64,000 nt of DNA from CAYZJR01 sp964503045. Its GTDB lineage: Bacteria; Cyanobacteriota; Vampirovibrionia; Obscuribacterales; Obscuribacteraceae. The stretch covers positions 5,293 to 69,292 of the forward strand of contig CAZCZI010000036.1 in NCBI GenBank assembly GCA_964503045.1, given 5' to 3'. This document shows, piece by piece, positions 27,701 to 36,631 of the stretch. The notes under the pieces were generated by a model that saw only the letters and a program-made list of their open reading frames with translations, did no database searches and had not been told where the DNA came from. Made by a program: the position numbers and the translations under genes. Every line of letters begins with the position of its first letter. The stretch's first letter is position 1.

Positions 27701-28037
27701 TTTCGGCGAAGGCCCCGCGCGCATCCTCATCTCCGCGACACCCGAGGCCCTCAACAAAATTGGATTGCACTTCGGCAACCACAGTTGTTTGCCGTTGGGT
27801 CAAGTGGCGGAGCGCTCTCGTTTGACTGCATTTACAGGCAGAACAAAAGCGGACGATACAGGAAGAAGAAGTTCGGCTGCTGCTTCTCGGGCGAAGACGA
27901 AGTCCGACCGATTGCTCATTTCCACATTTGCTTCCGTCGCCCATCCGGGCAAGGTCTCGAAGCGCAGCGACTGTGTTTTGGATGTAACTCTGGATGCACT
28001 TTTAGCAGCATGGGAGTCACCACTGCCGACAAATTAA
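24768..28037 (+). CDS. purL: FGAM synthase, PurL with fused PurS-like N-terminus
   Basis: PurL (1089 residues) converts FGAR to FGAM with ATP and ammonia, step 4. Residues ~20-215 look like duplicated PurS-type segments (LSDVLVDPLMETLW with PGVTDNLGRTIEEAL, then ETVFVSCEQVEEYAKY), joined by an Arg/Gln/Ser-rich linker. The catalytic part follows: TWSEHCKHK, VKWSDDEAICFKVETHNSPSALEPYGG, and the second-half SGKDSMKNDF and HDLSEGGLAVALAE. There is no glutaminase domain, so PurQ next door supplies ammonia. It is intermediate between small PurL (~750) and large single-chain PurL (~1300). The ATGA overlap with purN supports the start. Confidence 0.95.
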   Translation: MTELSRQKQVDNQEQSANLRTLCVAVMPKSPHHTFPLYWVRGDREQFANSDQLLIAALSDVLVDPLMETLWACAPDGRSSWITLWHDQGFRFWMERQLLPGVTDNLGRTIEEALRLKGVPAGISVASGTGFLFPEPIKIDDSRERRQQARESSKPIRRQADGSPRQQSQSQTYKRFVRAETVFVSCEQVEEYAKYRLFHPLTDRVRVHDLTKEKEPKGQRMFLAFPAVELPSPSEPQLIDLEIEDKELEKLSSNRLLALTLEEMQAIRDHFRDEKVKTRRSAEGLSSKPTDVELEVIAQTWSEHCKHKIFNAEIEHTTFSPGQRPEITTIKSLYKSYIKAATADLSLERTDLLSVFEDNSGVVKWSDDEAICFKVETHNSPSALEPYGGALTGILGVNRDILGTGLGARPIFNTDVFCFCYPSKRDPERPKLLPAPAIPIGVRRGVEDGGNKSGIPTVNGAIFFHTGYRAKPLVFCGTGGILPISINGKQGYSKYTKTGDTIVMAGGRVGADGVHGATFSSEALHEGSPVSAVQIGDPFTQKRLIDFVLKARDLGLITGITDNGAGGLSSSVGEMARITGGASIELSGIPLKYPGLSDWEIVISESQERMTLSTNDFDALKNLAESYNVEATAIGTFTDSGNFEIKRKGKIIASLDLEFLHDGVPTLKLKATTRVSSPEGKPKAAPKNLNNELLQLLSNPNISSRESIIRQYDHEVQGTSVIKPLMGRSQKAPCDAAVLRPNHKSEMGIVVSNGLCPQLSRFDAYLMAVCAVDEAVRNAVCVGADPSTLSLLDNFCWPDPVESERNPDGKEKLGQLVRACQGLYDACIAYKAPLISGKDSMKNDFDDGTVRLSIPPTLLVSAIAKVHDVRRSVSMEFKNPGDLIFLLSAGQASLTASHYAEMEEWPTTGLPTINMEEASRLYRKLYEAIQEGWIVSCHDLSEGGLAVALAECTIGGGYGATVNLEPLLAKGERLDAVLFGEGPARILISATPEALNKIGLHFGNHSCLPLGQVAERSRLTAFTGRTKADDTGRRSSAAASRAKTKSDRLLISTFASVAHPGKVSKRSDCVLDVTLDALLAAWESPLPTN

Positions 28038-28097
28038 TCGTTCAAGCCCTCAAAAAACTAAGGAAAAACCCAACAGACTACGGAAGAATCCACATCG

Positions 28098-28916
28098 ATG
28101 GCCACCCCACCAAAAGCATTAGTTCTAAGCGGAGACGGAATCAATTGCGAATTCGAGACGCAAGCCGCCCTTGACCTTGCCGGTTTTGATGCAGGCGTGG
28201 TGCACACGTCTGAGTTGCTTGCGCGTCCAGGTCTTTTACTTAACAGCAAGCTTCTAGTCTTGCCCGGTGGATTCTCATTTGGCGATGAAATCGCAAGCGG
28301 CAAAGTGCTTGCAATCAAATTGAGAGAACGGCTTCAGGAAGTCTTGCAATCTTTTATCGAAAGTGGCTCAATCCTGATGGGAATCTGCAACGGCTTCCAA
28401 GTTTTGGTGCAAATGGGTCTTCTTCCTTATTCGCAGCCTGGCAGCCCGAGAATAGTTTCGCTTGCTCGCAACTCGAGCGGTCGCTTCAAAAACATCTGGG
28501 TGCGGCTGGTTGTCGATGAAAACAATCCGACCAAGTTCTTTCAAGGGCTGACCGAACTCGATCTTCCGATGCGCCACGGTGAAGGAAGAATCGCCCTGGA
28601 AGCGACAGGCGGATATGACGATGTCGTGAAGCTGCACGCACCGCTCAGGTATGACGAAGACGTCAACGGCAGCTTTGACAATATTGCAGCACTTACAAAT
28701 GAAACGGGTAACGTGCTGGGTTTGATGCCGCATCCTGAGGCCTTTGTACGATGGACACAGCATCCTGCCTGGACGGCGCTCAAGATTTCTCGGCCGGAAT
28801 TGTTTGATGAAACCTTGCCGAAGACTACTTCCGGCAAGAAAAAGGGAGCCAACGGCAACGGTGACGTGCCGCACGGGTTGGTCGTCTTCAAGAATGCCTT
28901 TTCAATGCTCGAGTGA
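28098..28916 (+). CDS. purQ: FGAM synthase glutaminase subunit
   Basis: PurQ (272 residues) is the class-I glutamine amidotransferase subunit of FGAM synthase. The nucleophile Cys is in GICNGFQVLVQMG, the upstream oxyanion region is LPGGFSFGDEIASGK, and the His/Glu pair is in PHPEAF. It is about 40 residues longer than the B. subtilis type, mostly at the C-terminus (KTTSGKKKGANGNG linker). A 60-base gap separates it from purL. Confidence 0.96.
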   Translation: MATPPKALVLSGDGINCEFETQAALDLAGFDAGVVHTSELLARPGLLLNSKLLVLPGGFSFGDEIASGKVLAIKLRERLQEVLQSFIESGSILMGICNGFQVLVQMGLLPYSQPGSPRIVSLARNSSGRFKNIWVRLVVDENNPTKFFQGLTELDLPMRHGEGRIALEATGGYDDVVKLHAPLRYDEDVNGSFDNIAALTNETGNVLGLMPHPEAFVRWTQHPAWTALKISRPELFDETLPKTTSGKKKGANGNGDVPHGLVVFKNAFSMLE

Positions 28917-28937
28917 CTTTGGAGGTTTTAAAAAGAA

Positions 28938-29969
28938 ATGGAACCAAAACCAACTTACGCGCAAGCCGGTGTCGATATCGCCAAGGCTGATGCGTTTGTT
29001 GAGCGCCTCAAGAAAGTCTCAAGGCGGCCGGATCACGCCAAGCTTTGGAAGGGTGCAGGCGGATATGCATCTGTCGTTCCTCTAAACGATGATCTGGCAG
29101 TGGCCTCGACCACCGATGGCGTGGGCACCAAGCTCTTGCTCGCCGAAGAATTGAAGCGCTTCGACACAATCGGTATCGACCTTGTCGCCATGTGCGCAAA
29201 CGACTTGATTTGCGTTGGCGCGACGCCAACAGCATTTCTGGATTATTACGCGACTTCCGCATTGGAGGACAACCATGCCGATGCCATAATCGAGGGTATC
29301 GTAAAAGGCTGCGACCAGGCTGGAATGCTCCTGGTCGGTGGAGAGACGGCAGAACTTCCCGGGCTCTATGCTCCTGGGCATTTCGACCTGGCAGGCTTTG
29401 CCATCGGAACATTACGAAATAGCGAGCTTATCACCGGCGAATCGATAATCCCGGGTGACACCATAATCGGTGTTGCCTCAAACGGCATTCACTCGAATGG
29501 GCTGTCGCTTGCAAGGAAGCTTATTGACAAGAACAGCCCGCTTAGAGAGCGTCTTCTCGTTCCTACCCTCATATACTCCAAGCCTATTGTCGAGATTTTC
29601 AAAAACAATCGAAGCGCAATTAAAGCAATGGCTCACATCACCGGTGGTGGCTGGCGAAATGTATTGAGGCTCAAGAATTCGGTCGGTTACCGGATTGATA
29701 AACCGCTCAAGGTTCCCGAAATTTTGTGTGAGATTGGAAAGTCCGTTGAGCCGAAAGAGATGTTTTCGACGTTCAACATGGGCATGGGTTTGTGCATCAT
29801 AGCTCAAGACCCTGAATACATCCTTGACGTCTTCGGCAATACGGAATTTACCGCCGGCATAATTGGGCGCGTCACGGACGACGCCGGCAAAGTCATTTTA
29901 AACGAACAACCCGAAGCGACCACCCTCAACCTCAGCGGACATCTGCCGTTGATTCTTAAGGAGAGATAA
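28938..29969 (+). CDS. purM: AIR synthetase
   Basis: PurM (343 residues) closes the imidazole ring to AIR, step 5. The family motifs TYAQAGVDI, LNDDLAVASTTDGVGTKL, AMCANDLICVGATPTAFLDYYA, GGETAELPGLY and ITGGGWRNVLR are intact. GGAGG lies about eleven bases before the ATG. It is two bases upstream of purH. Confidence 0.97.
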   Translation: MEPKPTYAQAGVDIAKADAFVERLKKVSRRPDHAKLWKGAGGYASVVPLNDDLAVASTTDGVGTKLLLAEELKRFDTIGIDLVAMCANDLICVGATPTAFLDYYATSALEDNHADAIIEGIVKGCDQAGMLLVGGETAELPGLYAPGHFDLAGFAIGTLRNSELITGESIIPGDTIIGVASNGIHSNGLSLARKLIDKNSPLRERLLVPTLIYSKPIVEIFKNNRSAIKAMAHITGGGWRNVLRLKNSVGYRIDKPLKVPEILCEIGKSVEPKEMFSTFNMGMGLCIIAQDPEYILDVFGNTEFTAGIIGRVTDDAGKVILNEQPEATTLNLSGHLPLILKER

Positions 29970-29971
29970 GA

Positions 29972-31549
29972 ATGCGAACCGCTCTTGTGAGTGCTTACGA
30001 TAAGACAAACCTGGTGCCGTTCATCAAAAAGCTGGAGAAGTTTGAACCTCTCAGGCTGATTGCCACCGGCACAACCGCCAAACATCTTAGCGAGAACGGT
30101 TTGAAGTGCGAAACCGTTGAGAGTGTCACGAAGTTTCCCGAGATTTTGGGCGGCAGAGTGAAAACGTTGCATCCGAATATATTCGGCGGCATCTTGGCTC
30201 GTCCAACTGATGAAGACAAAAAATCGCTCAAAGATCATGGCATTCATGAAATCGATTATGTAATCTGCAACCTCTATCCGTTTGAAGCCAATATGAAAAA
30301 GAAGTTGACGGAAAAGGAGATGGTGGAGCTAATCGACATCGGCGGCGTCACGCTCCTGCGCGCCGCTGCGAAGAGTTTCGAGCGCGTCTCGGTCATTTGC
30401 GACCCCAGTCAATACGATTCGGTTATAGAGTCGATGGAGGCGGGTGGCGGTACGCCTTCAAGAGAGCTCAGAATGAGCCTCGCACATGCAGCCTTTAATC
30501 GCACGGCCACCTACGATAGATTCATCGGCAATTATTTCGCGGCATGCATCGAAGCAGACTTTGCAAAAAGCCATGAGTTGCCGGTGACGTTGGATTTGAA
30601 GTTGGCTCAGTATCAACCGCTTCGATATGGCGAAAACCCGCACCAAGCAGCAGTTTGGTACTCAAACGGTCGCTTCGAAACCGGTGCCGAAAGTCTGGCT
30701 GACTTCCCACCGTTTGAACAGCTTCAAGGCAAGGATCTTTCCGCCAACAACATTACCGACACATATTGCCTGGTGAAAATCTTGCGCGATATCGGCGGGC
30801 CCGGAGCATGCATCATCAAGCACAATAACCCGTGCGGAGTGGCTGTGGCTAAAACTTTAGCCGATGCATACGACAAAGCTTATGCAACCGATCCAATGGC
30901 TGCCTTTGGTGGTATTTATGGTTTTACCGATGAAGTAGATGAAGCAGTCGCCAAGAAAATTGTCGAAGGCTTCGTCGAAATTGTTGCCGCGCCTTCCTTT
31001 ACTGCGGGCGCACTTCAGGCGTTTCACGCCAAGAAAAATCTGCGGGTGCTCAAACTCAAAAAGAGACTTTTGGAACCTGCTCATGCCAGCAGCTGGCATG
31101 TAAGGGATCTTCAAGATTTCGGATGGATCATCGAGAAGGATGTGGAACCGCCGGTTCAATTGGCGCAGTTTCAGTGTGTGGCTGGAGCCGGGCTGGGCAA
31201 GGAATACATTCAAGATGCGGCGTTTGCGTGGTCGGTAGTGAAGCATCTGACATCAAACGCGATATTCATCGCAAAAGATGGTGTCTCACTCGGGTTTGGA
31301 ATCGGACAAACCAGTCGAATCGCCAGCGTGAAGATCGCATTGCAACAAGCCAAAAGTGAAGCACGAGGCGCTGTGATGGCGAGTGATGCATTCTTCCCGG
31401 CTACCGACAATATTGACGAAGCGGCGGCTGCTGGAATCAGCGTAATCATTCAACCGGGTGGAAGCGTCAAAGACAAGGACGTAATTGCCGCATGCGAAAA
31501 GCACGGAATTACGATGTTGTTTACTGGACAACGCTGTTTCAAGCACTGA
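29972..31549 (+). CDS. purH: Bifunctional AICAR transformylase / IMP cyclohydrolase
   Basis: PurH (525 residues) catalyses the last two steps to IMP. The N-terminal cyclohydrolase domain shows ALVSAYDKTNLVPF and GGRVKTLHPNIFGGIL. The transformylase domain shows LRYGENPHQAA, IIKHNNPCGVA, YDKAYATDPMAAFGG and SDAFFPATDNIDEAAAAG. Length and domain order are normal. SD GGAGAG precedes the ATG by a short spacer. Confidence 0.97.
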   Translation: MRTALVSAYDKTNLVPFIKKLEKFEPLRLIATGTTAKHLSENGLKCETVESVTKFPEILGGRVKTLHPNIFGGILARPTDEDKKSLKDHGIHEIDYVICNLYPFEANMKKKLTEKEMVELIDIGGVTLLRAAAKSFERVSVICDPSQYDSVIESMEAGGGTPSRELRMSLAHAAFNRTATYDRFIGNYFAACIEADFAKSHELPVTLDLKLAQYQPLRYGENPHQAAVWYSNGRFETGAESLADFPPFEQLQGKDLSANNITDTYCLVKILRDIGGPGACIIKHNNPCGVAVAKTLADAYDKAYATDPMAAFGGIYGFTDEVDEAVAKKIVEGFVEIVAAPSFTAGALQAFHAKKNLRVLKLKKRLLEPAHASSWHVRDLQDFGWIIEKDVEPPVQLAQFQCVAGAGLGKEYIQDAAFAWSVVKHLTSNAIFIAKDGVSLGFGIGQTSRIASVKIALQQAKSEARGAVMASDAFFPATDNIDEAAAAGISVIIQPGGSVKDKDVIAACEKHGITMLFTGQRCFKH

Positions 31550-31559
31550 GGGGAGCGTA

Positions 31560-32108
31560 ATGCCATCCAACAACTCAAGTAATTCAAAACCGGTCATTGG
31601 TATCGTCATGGGCAGCGAATCGGATTACGAAACGCTGAAACATGCCGAAGATATTCTGATAGAGTTCGGCGTTGCCTATGAGATCTCGGTTACAAGCGCT
31701 CATCGCACGCCGAAGGTAATGTTCGACTACGCTACTTCTGCAGGTGCCAGAGGACTGAAAGCCATCATCGCCGGTGCCGGTGGCGCCGCCCATCTGCCTG
31801 GCATGATGTCTGCGTTGACGATTGTTCCTGTGATGGGTGTGCCGGTGGAATCGAAGGCATTGAGCGGTTTGGATAGCTTGTTGTCTATAGTGCAGATGCC
31901 TGGAGGCGTGCCGACTGCAACTTTTGCCATCGGCAAAGCCGGTGCGATCAACGCGGCACTGTTTGCGCTGCAGATTTTGGCAGTGGACGACCCCAAGTTG
32001 AAAACCAAGCTGGAAGCTCACCGCAAGAAGATTTCCGAGCAGGCGCTGGCGGGAAACGCAACGGTGAGAAAACGCGTGGGTTCAAGCGGAGCAAAGCGCA
32101 AAGCATGA
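31560..32108 (+). CDS. purE: N5-CAIR mutase (class I PurE)
   Basis: PurE (182 residues) moves the carboxylate of N5-CAIR to give CAIR. It has IGIVMGSESDYETLKHA, VTSAHRTPKVMFDYA, IAGAGGAAHLPGM and the GVPVESKALSGLDSLLSIVQMPGGVP segment of class I enzymes, which work with PurK. The ATG at 31560 has GGGGAG upstream; a longer frame from 31485 would run inside purH and is not used. It overlaps purK by four bases. Confidence 0.97.
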   Translation: MPSNNSSNSKPVIGIVMGSESDYETLKHAEDILIEFGVAYEISVTSAHRTPKVMFDYATSAGARGLKAIIAGAGGAAHLPGMMSALTIVPVMGVPVESKALSGLDSLLSIVQMPGGVPTATFAIGKAGAINAALFALQILAVDDPKLKTKLEAHRKKISEQALAGNATVRKRVGSSGAKRKA

Positions 32109-33361
32109 AGAAAGTTGGTGTCTTGGGCGGCGGCCAATTAGGAATGATGCTTCTGGAGAGTATCTTTCGTTTGGGTGGGAGAGCGGCGGTTTACGATCCT
32201 GATCCCGATGCCCCGGCCTCTCAGCATGTCAGAACGTCGTTTACAAATACATGGACTGATCTGAAGTCGCTCGAAGAATTTTTTGAACTCTGCGATGTGG
32301 TCACCTATGAATTTGAAAACGTGGAGAGCGGTTGTTTAGTCGGTTTCGAGCAGAAGAAGCCTATCCTTCCGAGTGTTCGGGTGTTGTTGACGACGCAAGA
32401 TCGAATTTTCGAAAAGCGATTCATGAAAGAAAACGATCTTCCGCATGTGTATTTTGCGGAAGTAGAACAAGCGACTGAACTTGACAAGGCGGCGCACGAG
32501 TTTGGGTTTCCCAGCATTATCAAACGTGCTCGCGGTGGATATGACGGGAAAGGGCAGTATCGCTTCGAGTCTTACCAGGACTTCAAGGCTGCTCTGGATA
32601 ATCCGGACAGCACCTGGCCTCTCACTTTCAGCGGCATCATTGAAGAAATTGTTGACCTTCAAGCCGAGGTCAGTTGCATAGTTGCGCGTTCGAAAACTGG
32701 TCAGGAAATAGCATTTCCGGTATGTCAAAACTTGCATACCAATCACATTCTCGACATGACGATTCTGCCTGCCACCATTGCTGAAAGTGTGCAAAACAAA
32801 GTGCAGCAAATCGCATTGCATGCGGCGCGCACGATGGGAGTTTACGGGCTGCTTACCTCTGAGTTTTTTCTGACGCGCACACCAGCGCCAAGAGGCAAAG
32901 CAGTAGAATGTGACGGTTGGTACATATACGTCAATGAGTTTGCACCCAGACCTCACAACTCAGGGCACGTCACGCGTAATGCTTGTTGCCTGAGTCAATA
33001 CGATGCACTGGCAAGAATTCTTCTGGACATGCCGCTTTCGCAGCCCTGGGTAGTGGCGCCTGGTTACTTCTGCATGGGCAATTTGTTGGGTGAGGTATTC
33101 ATCGCTCAAAACGGCGAGCAAAAACAGGAAGCGAGTCTTGATCTCTCTTGCATCGCCGAGCATCCGAACGTAATAGATATCGTTCTATACGGAAAGAAAG
33201 AGGCGCGCGTCGGAAGAAAGATGGGGCACTTTGTCACATACGGAGACACACCGGAAAAGGCAACGACTGCGGCTGAAGCCTTTCGCCAGGCGCTTTCGCA
33301 AGAGACGAAGAAGTCTTCGCGCAAGCCGTCTGCCAGTGGCGCTACGTCTCAAAAATTGTAG
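32105..33361 (+). CDS. purK: N5-CAIR synthetase
   Basis: PurK (418 residues) carboxylates AIR with ATP and bicarbonate, feeding PurE. VGVLGGGQLGMMLLES is the diagnostic start; the ATP-grasp region contains FPSIIKRARGGYDGKGQ and VNEFAPRPHNSGHVT. It is slightly longer than usual because of a Ser/Lys-rich tail. This is the last gene of the purine operon. Its final 13 bases overlap the convergent kinase gene, so there is no room for a separate terminator. PurB is not in the window. Confidence 0.96.
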   Translation: MKKVGVLGGGQLGMMLLESIFRLGGRAAVYDPDPDAPASQHVRTSFTNTWTDLKSLEEFFELCDVVTYEFENVESGCLVGFEQKKPILPSVRVLLTTQDRIFEKRFMKENDLPHVYFAEVEQATELDKAAHEFGFPSIIKRARGGYDGKGQYRFESYQDFKAALDNPDSTWPLTFSGIIEEIVDLQAEVSCIVARSKTGQEIAFPVCQNLHTNHILDMTILPATIAESVQNKVQQIALHAARTMGVYGLLTSEFFLTRTPAPRGKAVECDGWYIYVNEFAPRPHNSGHVTRNACCLSQYDALARILLDMPLSQPWVVAPGYFCMGNLLGEVFIAQNGEQKQEASLDLSCIAEHPNVIDIVLYGKKEARVGRKMGHFVTYGDTPEKATTAAEAFRQALSQETKKSSRKPSASGATSQKL

Positions 33362-35334
33362 AAGATCTTGCTGTTTGTGAAATAGAATGTGTAGGCGATC
33401 AAGAGCGAACCGCCCAATATAATTGCTGCCAACCAAGGGACAATCAGTGCTCTTACCGCGCCGATGATTGCTGCTGGGCCTGAGATAACCGGTTTTTGAA
33501 GAGAACAGCGTATTGCAACCAGCGCCAGAACAAAAATGCTTCCGACCACCGACAATGTTCCAAACCAGAATAAGAGTCTGTCTCCTCCAACGCCATTCAC
33601 GATTGTTGCAGAGGACGGATTTTTGGGATCAACGTGCACTGTCAGTTGTATCGGCGCTTCCTGGCGAATGGGTTCGAACGGTTGTCCGCCCAAAAGTGCC
33701 TGCGACCAGCTGGTGACCTCATTCATTCCAGTGCCGGTGGGATTTTGGTTGGCGCGAGTTCCGCGTTCGAAAACTTCTTTGCGGTACTGAGCGCCTTCCG
33801 GTCCGCTGCCGTAAAGCTCCCAAAGAGTCGACTTTGATTTCGAGGAGTCTCCACTGCGAGACTCGTACAGACTGAATCTCGTCGATACATACTGCCTGCC
33901 GTTATAGGTGTATTCATAAAAACCATCTCCCAGCGCCATCGCTGGTTGAAGCAAGGCAGAGACACCTGTTTGACCTTCTGATCGAGGAGCCCGACGCAGT
34001 ATGCCTGAGGTTTGCACCCAGGTTCGGCTTTGAACTCCAAGTTCTTTCAGATGATAATGCTGCTGGATGCACGCGATACCAATGGCGGTGCAGACTCCGG
34101 CGCTGACAATGTAGCCTACCAACTCCGATGCCAATCGATTGACGTCTTGAGCAGGTGCGGACGGCTGCTTGTCGTCATCTTCCGGCGCCGCGCTTGTCCA
34201 AGTTGGAGGTTCTTCTTTCTTCGGCGCTTCTTGTGGCGTGGTTGCAATCGCTGTTGCAGCCTCTGCTTGCGAAATCGGTCTGCTGGGAGTTCTGCCGCGT
34301 GCGCTCGATATGTCTTGTTCTGTGGTTTTGTTGCGCTTTTTTGGAGCCTGCAACTTCTTGATTTGCAACTTGAGTTGCTCAGCTGATTGATATCGTTCGC
34401 TTGGATCTTTCGCCAGGCATTTGAACACCATTGCCTCTAATTCTGGTGAAACGTTTGGATTAATAGGAAGTTCGGAAAATCTCAGGGGCATCTGCCTGAT
34501 TTGTTTGACCATCGTATCCATTGCAGTGTCAGCCTGAAGAGGTGGAGTGCGGGTCAAGACCTCATACATCACGCAGCCGAGACTATAAATATCGGAGCGT
34601 TGATCGAGTGGTTTTTCCCTGCAATTCTCCGGGCTCATGTACAGCGGGCTGCCGCATACTGATCCGCTCTTGGTAAACTTTCGCGGTTGGTCGGTGGACT
34701 CGAGACCAGGCAAATAAACTTTTGCAATTCCGAAATCAACGATTTTGACGACTTGTTCGCCGTCATCGCCAGGCACCAACATGATGTTGCTCGGTTTGAT
34801 GTCTCGATGAACGAGCCCATGCCCATGTGCATGCGACAAGCCTTTGCAGACTTGTTCGAAAATACTGAGAAACTGCTCCAACGGCAGCTTGCAGTCTGAA
34901 AGAATGACATCGTCCAAACCACGCCCGTGGAGGTAATCCATGACGATGTATGGCTGCCTGCCCGGCAGAAAGCCAAAATCATGGACTGCGATCAAGTTCG
35001 GGTGGTTCAGCTTGCCGGCGTTTGTTGCTTCTTCTCTGAATCTTGCTTTCGTCTCGGGGTTGAAGACATGGTGTTTGAGCAAAACCTTTATTGCGACAAT
35101 GCGCTTAATGTCCTTGTGCCGGGCTTTGTACACGGCGCCCATGCCGCCGCGTCCGGCTAATTCGAGAATTTCATACTTGGCTTGAATGGTTTGCCCGACC
35201 AAACTGAATAAATCCAGGTCTTCCGCCTCGTCAGAATCAGTGTTTGACTCGGCTTGAACCAGTTTGGTGGAATCGGACTCTGGGGCCTTAACCTCAACAT
35301 CCAGCGGTGTTTGGTTAGAACTATCGGGAGGCAT
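33349..35334 (-). CDS. Membrane Ser/Thr protein kinase with large C-terminal sensor-like region
   Basis: A 661-residue Hanks-type kinase. A ~45-residue acidic N-terminus precedes the catalytic domain: GRGGMGAVYKARH, VAIKVLL, HRDIKPSN, VDFGIAKV, GSPLYMSPE. All catalytic residues are present. A Pro/Glu/Ala-rich linker leads to a hydrophobic segment (LVGYIVSAGVCTAIGIACI), an extracytoplasmic-looking portion of ~130 residues, and further hydrophobic segments near the end (LLFWFGTLSVVGSIFVLAL, IIGAVRALIVPWLAAIILG). The C-terminal region is not PASTA and I do not recognise it. The gene is convergent with and overlaps purK. Confidence 0.92.
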   Translation of the reverse strand: MPPDSSNQTPLDVEVKAPESDSTKLVQAESNTDSDEAEDLDLFSLVGQTIQAKYEILELAGRGGMGAVYKARHKDIKRIVAIKVLLKHHVFNPETKARFREEATNAGKLNHPNLIAVHDFGFLPGRQPYIVMDYLHGRGLDDVILSDCKLPLEQFLSIFEQVCKGLSHAHGHGLVHRDIKPSNIMLVPGDDGEQVVKIVDFGIAKVYLPGLESTDQPRKFTKSGSVCGSPLYMSPENCREKPLDQRSDIYSLGCVMYEVLTRTPPLQADTAMDTMVKQIRQMPLRFSELPINPNVSPELEAMVFKCLAKDPSERYQSAEQLKLQIKKLQAPKKRNKTTEQDISSARGRTPSRPISQAEAATAIATTPQEAPKKEEPPTWTSAAPEDDDKQPSAPAQDVNRLASELVGYIVSAGVCTAIGIACIQQHYHLKELGVQSRTWVQTSGILRRAPRSEGQTGVSALLQPAMALGDGFYEYTYNGRQYVSTRFSLYESRSGDSSKSKSTLWELYGSGPEGAQYRKEVFERGTRANQNPTGTGMNEVTSWSQALLGGQPFEPIRQEAPIQLTVHVDPKNPSSATIVNGVGGDRLLFWFGTLSVVGSIFVLALVAIRCSLQKPVISGPAAIIGAVRALIVPWLAAIILGGSLLIAYTFYFTNSKIFYNF

Positions 35335-35552
35335 GCAAGGCGCTCAATCGGTCATAAAGGACCTAGCTAGAAGGAACGGTTAAATCGGACGGGACTCCTA
35401 ACAACAACATATGCCCCAAAATCGAGATTTTGTGCGTCCCGTAAAGATTTCAGGATGCTTGGTTATCCCATTTAACGCACCAGATGGGAATTCCACGATT
35501 GTCGAGGGGGCGGTCCTTTAGTAAATTTGTACCGTCACTATGGAGTAATTAG

Positions 35553-36353
35553 ATGCTGGGTCGAGTAGGCCTATCGCTGCTTTCGCTTGCTGCAGCTACG
35601 TTTGTGTGTAGTGAGGCTGAGGCGAAGTCGCACCAGGAGAAGCGTCAGGTTCGCGTAACCGTGGGCTCTGTCGAGGTTCGTGACTGGCAGCATGGTTTGG
35701 TAAAGAACAATCCAAACCTCCGCCACTTCCACTGGAACCCGATTTACGCCAATGTTCAATCTCGTGAATATGTCTCGCCGCCGCCGCCGCCGAAGTTTCC
35801 GGTCAACACGCGCCCGGCTCACCATGAGATAAAGGTAGAACCGGCAAAGGTTGATCCCAGTCATCTGTCTTTCAAGAAAGCGGCTCCTCGGCGAAGAATT
35901 TATACAAATCCGATTCAAGCTCCCACCAATCCTTCAAGACCTGTTCAGCAGGACATTTCAGGAGTGATCGTCAATAAGGACGGCCGATTAGTGTGGAATC
36001 GACCAACCGCTCCAAACAAGGAAGTCGCCGCTGCATTCAGCCAAGACAAGGTTTATCCTCAGCTCACTAATAAAGATGTGGGTGCGAATTTGACAACGAG
36101 CAAGCCTACTGGTTTGCTTGCAACACGTCAGGGCATGGGCACTTTGAGAGACAAGGAAGTGAGTGCGCAACTGGCCAGCAAGGATGTTACCGGCGAACTA
36201 GTTGCAAAAGGCACCTCAGCTCAGCTGGCACGGCCAGCCGTTGCGAGCTATGGAGATCGTTATTCATCGAATCTTCCTGGTGCAACAACTGTCTTTACGC
36301 GAACAGAGAAACGCAGCGTGCACGGGCAGTTGGCTGCAAAGCGAAACTACTAG
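35553..36353 (+). CDS. Secreted hypothetical protein with short internal repeats
   Basis: A 266-residue protein with a signal peptide (LSLLSLAAATFVCSEAEA). The mature part is basic and Pro-rich (SPPPPPKFP), then has degenerate repeats of the form x-L-x-x-KDV/KEV-x-A-x-L (LTNKDVGANL, LRDKEVSAQL, LASKDVTGEL, LVAKGTSAQL). GGAG is eight bases before the ATG. It is divergent from the membrane kinase, with about 220 bases of shared upstream DNA. No known domain; probably an exported structural or surface protein. Confidence 0.75.
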   Translation: MLGRVGLSLLSLAAATFVCSEAEAKSHQEKRQVRVTVGSVEVRDWQHGLVKNNPNLRHFHWNPIYANVQSREYVSPPPPPKFPVNTRPAHHEIKVEPAKVDPSHLSFKKAAPRRRIYTNPIQAPTNPSRPVQQDISGVIVNKDGRLVWNRPTAPNKEVAAAFSQDKVYPQLTNKDVGANLTTSKPTGLLATRQGMGTLRDKEVSAQLASKDVTGELVAKGTSAQLARPAVASYGDRYSSNLPGATTVFTRTEKRSVHGQLAAKRNY

Positions 36354-36525
36354 GTCTGATCCCCCATTTGGTGGATACCGCATTTTCGCTTCGCGAACTA
36401 TGCTCATAAACAGGCGTCCTTGACTTGAGCTTCACACTGATCGGGTACCTTCATTTAATCGACTTGCCACACTGTCGGCGTCGTTCAAGGGATTTCCTAT
36501 CAGGAAGCAGCTGTCATAATCAAAG

Positions 36526-36552
36526 AGGTGGCCGGGCGTAGTCCCGCCACCT
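36526..36552. terminator. Strong GC-rich hairpin between convergent genes
   Basis: AGGTGG and CCACCT close a second stem CGGG/CCCG around a six-base loop, with one bulged C. TTGCCTTTTC follows on the plus strand and CTCTTTG on the minus strand. It lies between the plus-strand gene ending at 36353 and the minus-strand gene ending at 36632, so a bidirectional terminator is the simplest reading. The remaining intergenic DNA (36354-36631) shows nothing else. Confidence 0.7.
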
Positions 36553-36631
36553 CATTGCCTTTTCAAGGACTCGATGTTCCTTCGAAAATAGAATTTGCCA
36601 AGTACAAATCTATTTGATTGTGCCGAAACCT

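Noticed and set aside
36480..36552. Possible small SRP RNA (AGGAAGCAGC near a GC hairpin)
   Set aside because: Only part of the conserved GGTCAGG...GGAAGCAG motif is present and the pairing does not fit the SRP helix 8 structure; a terminator explains the hairpin.
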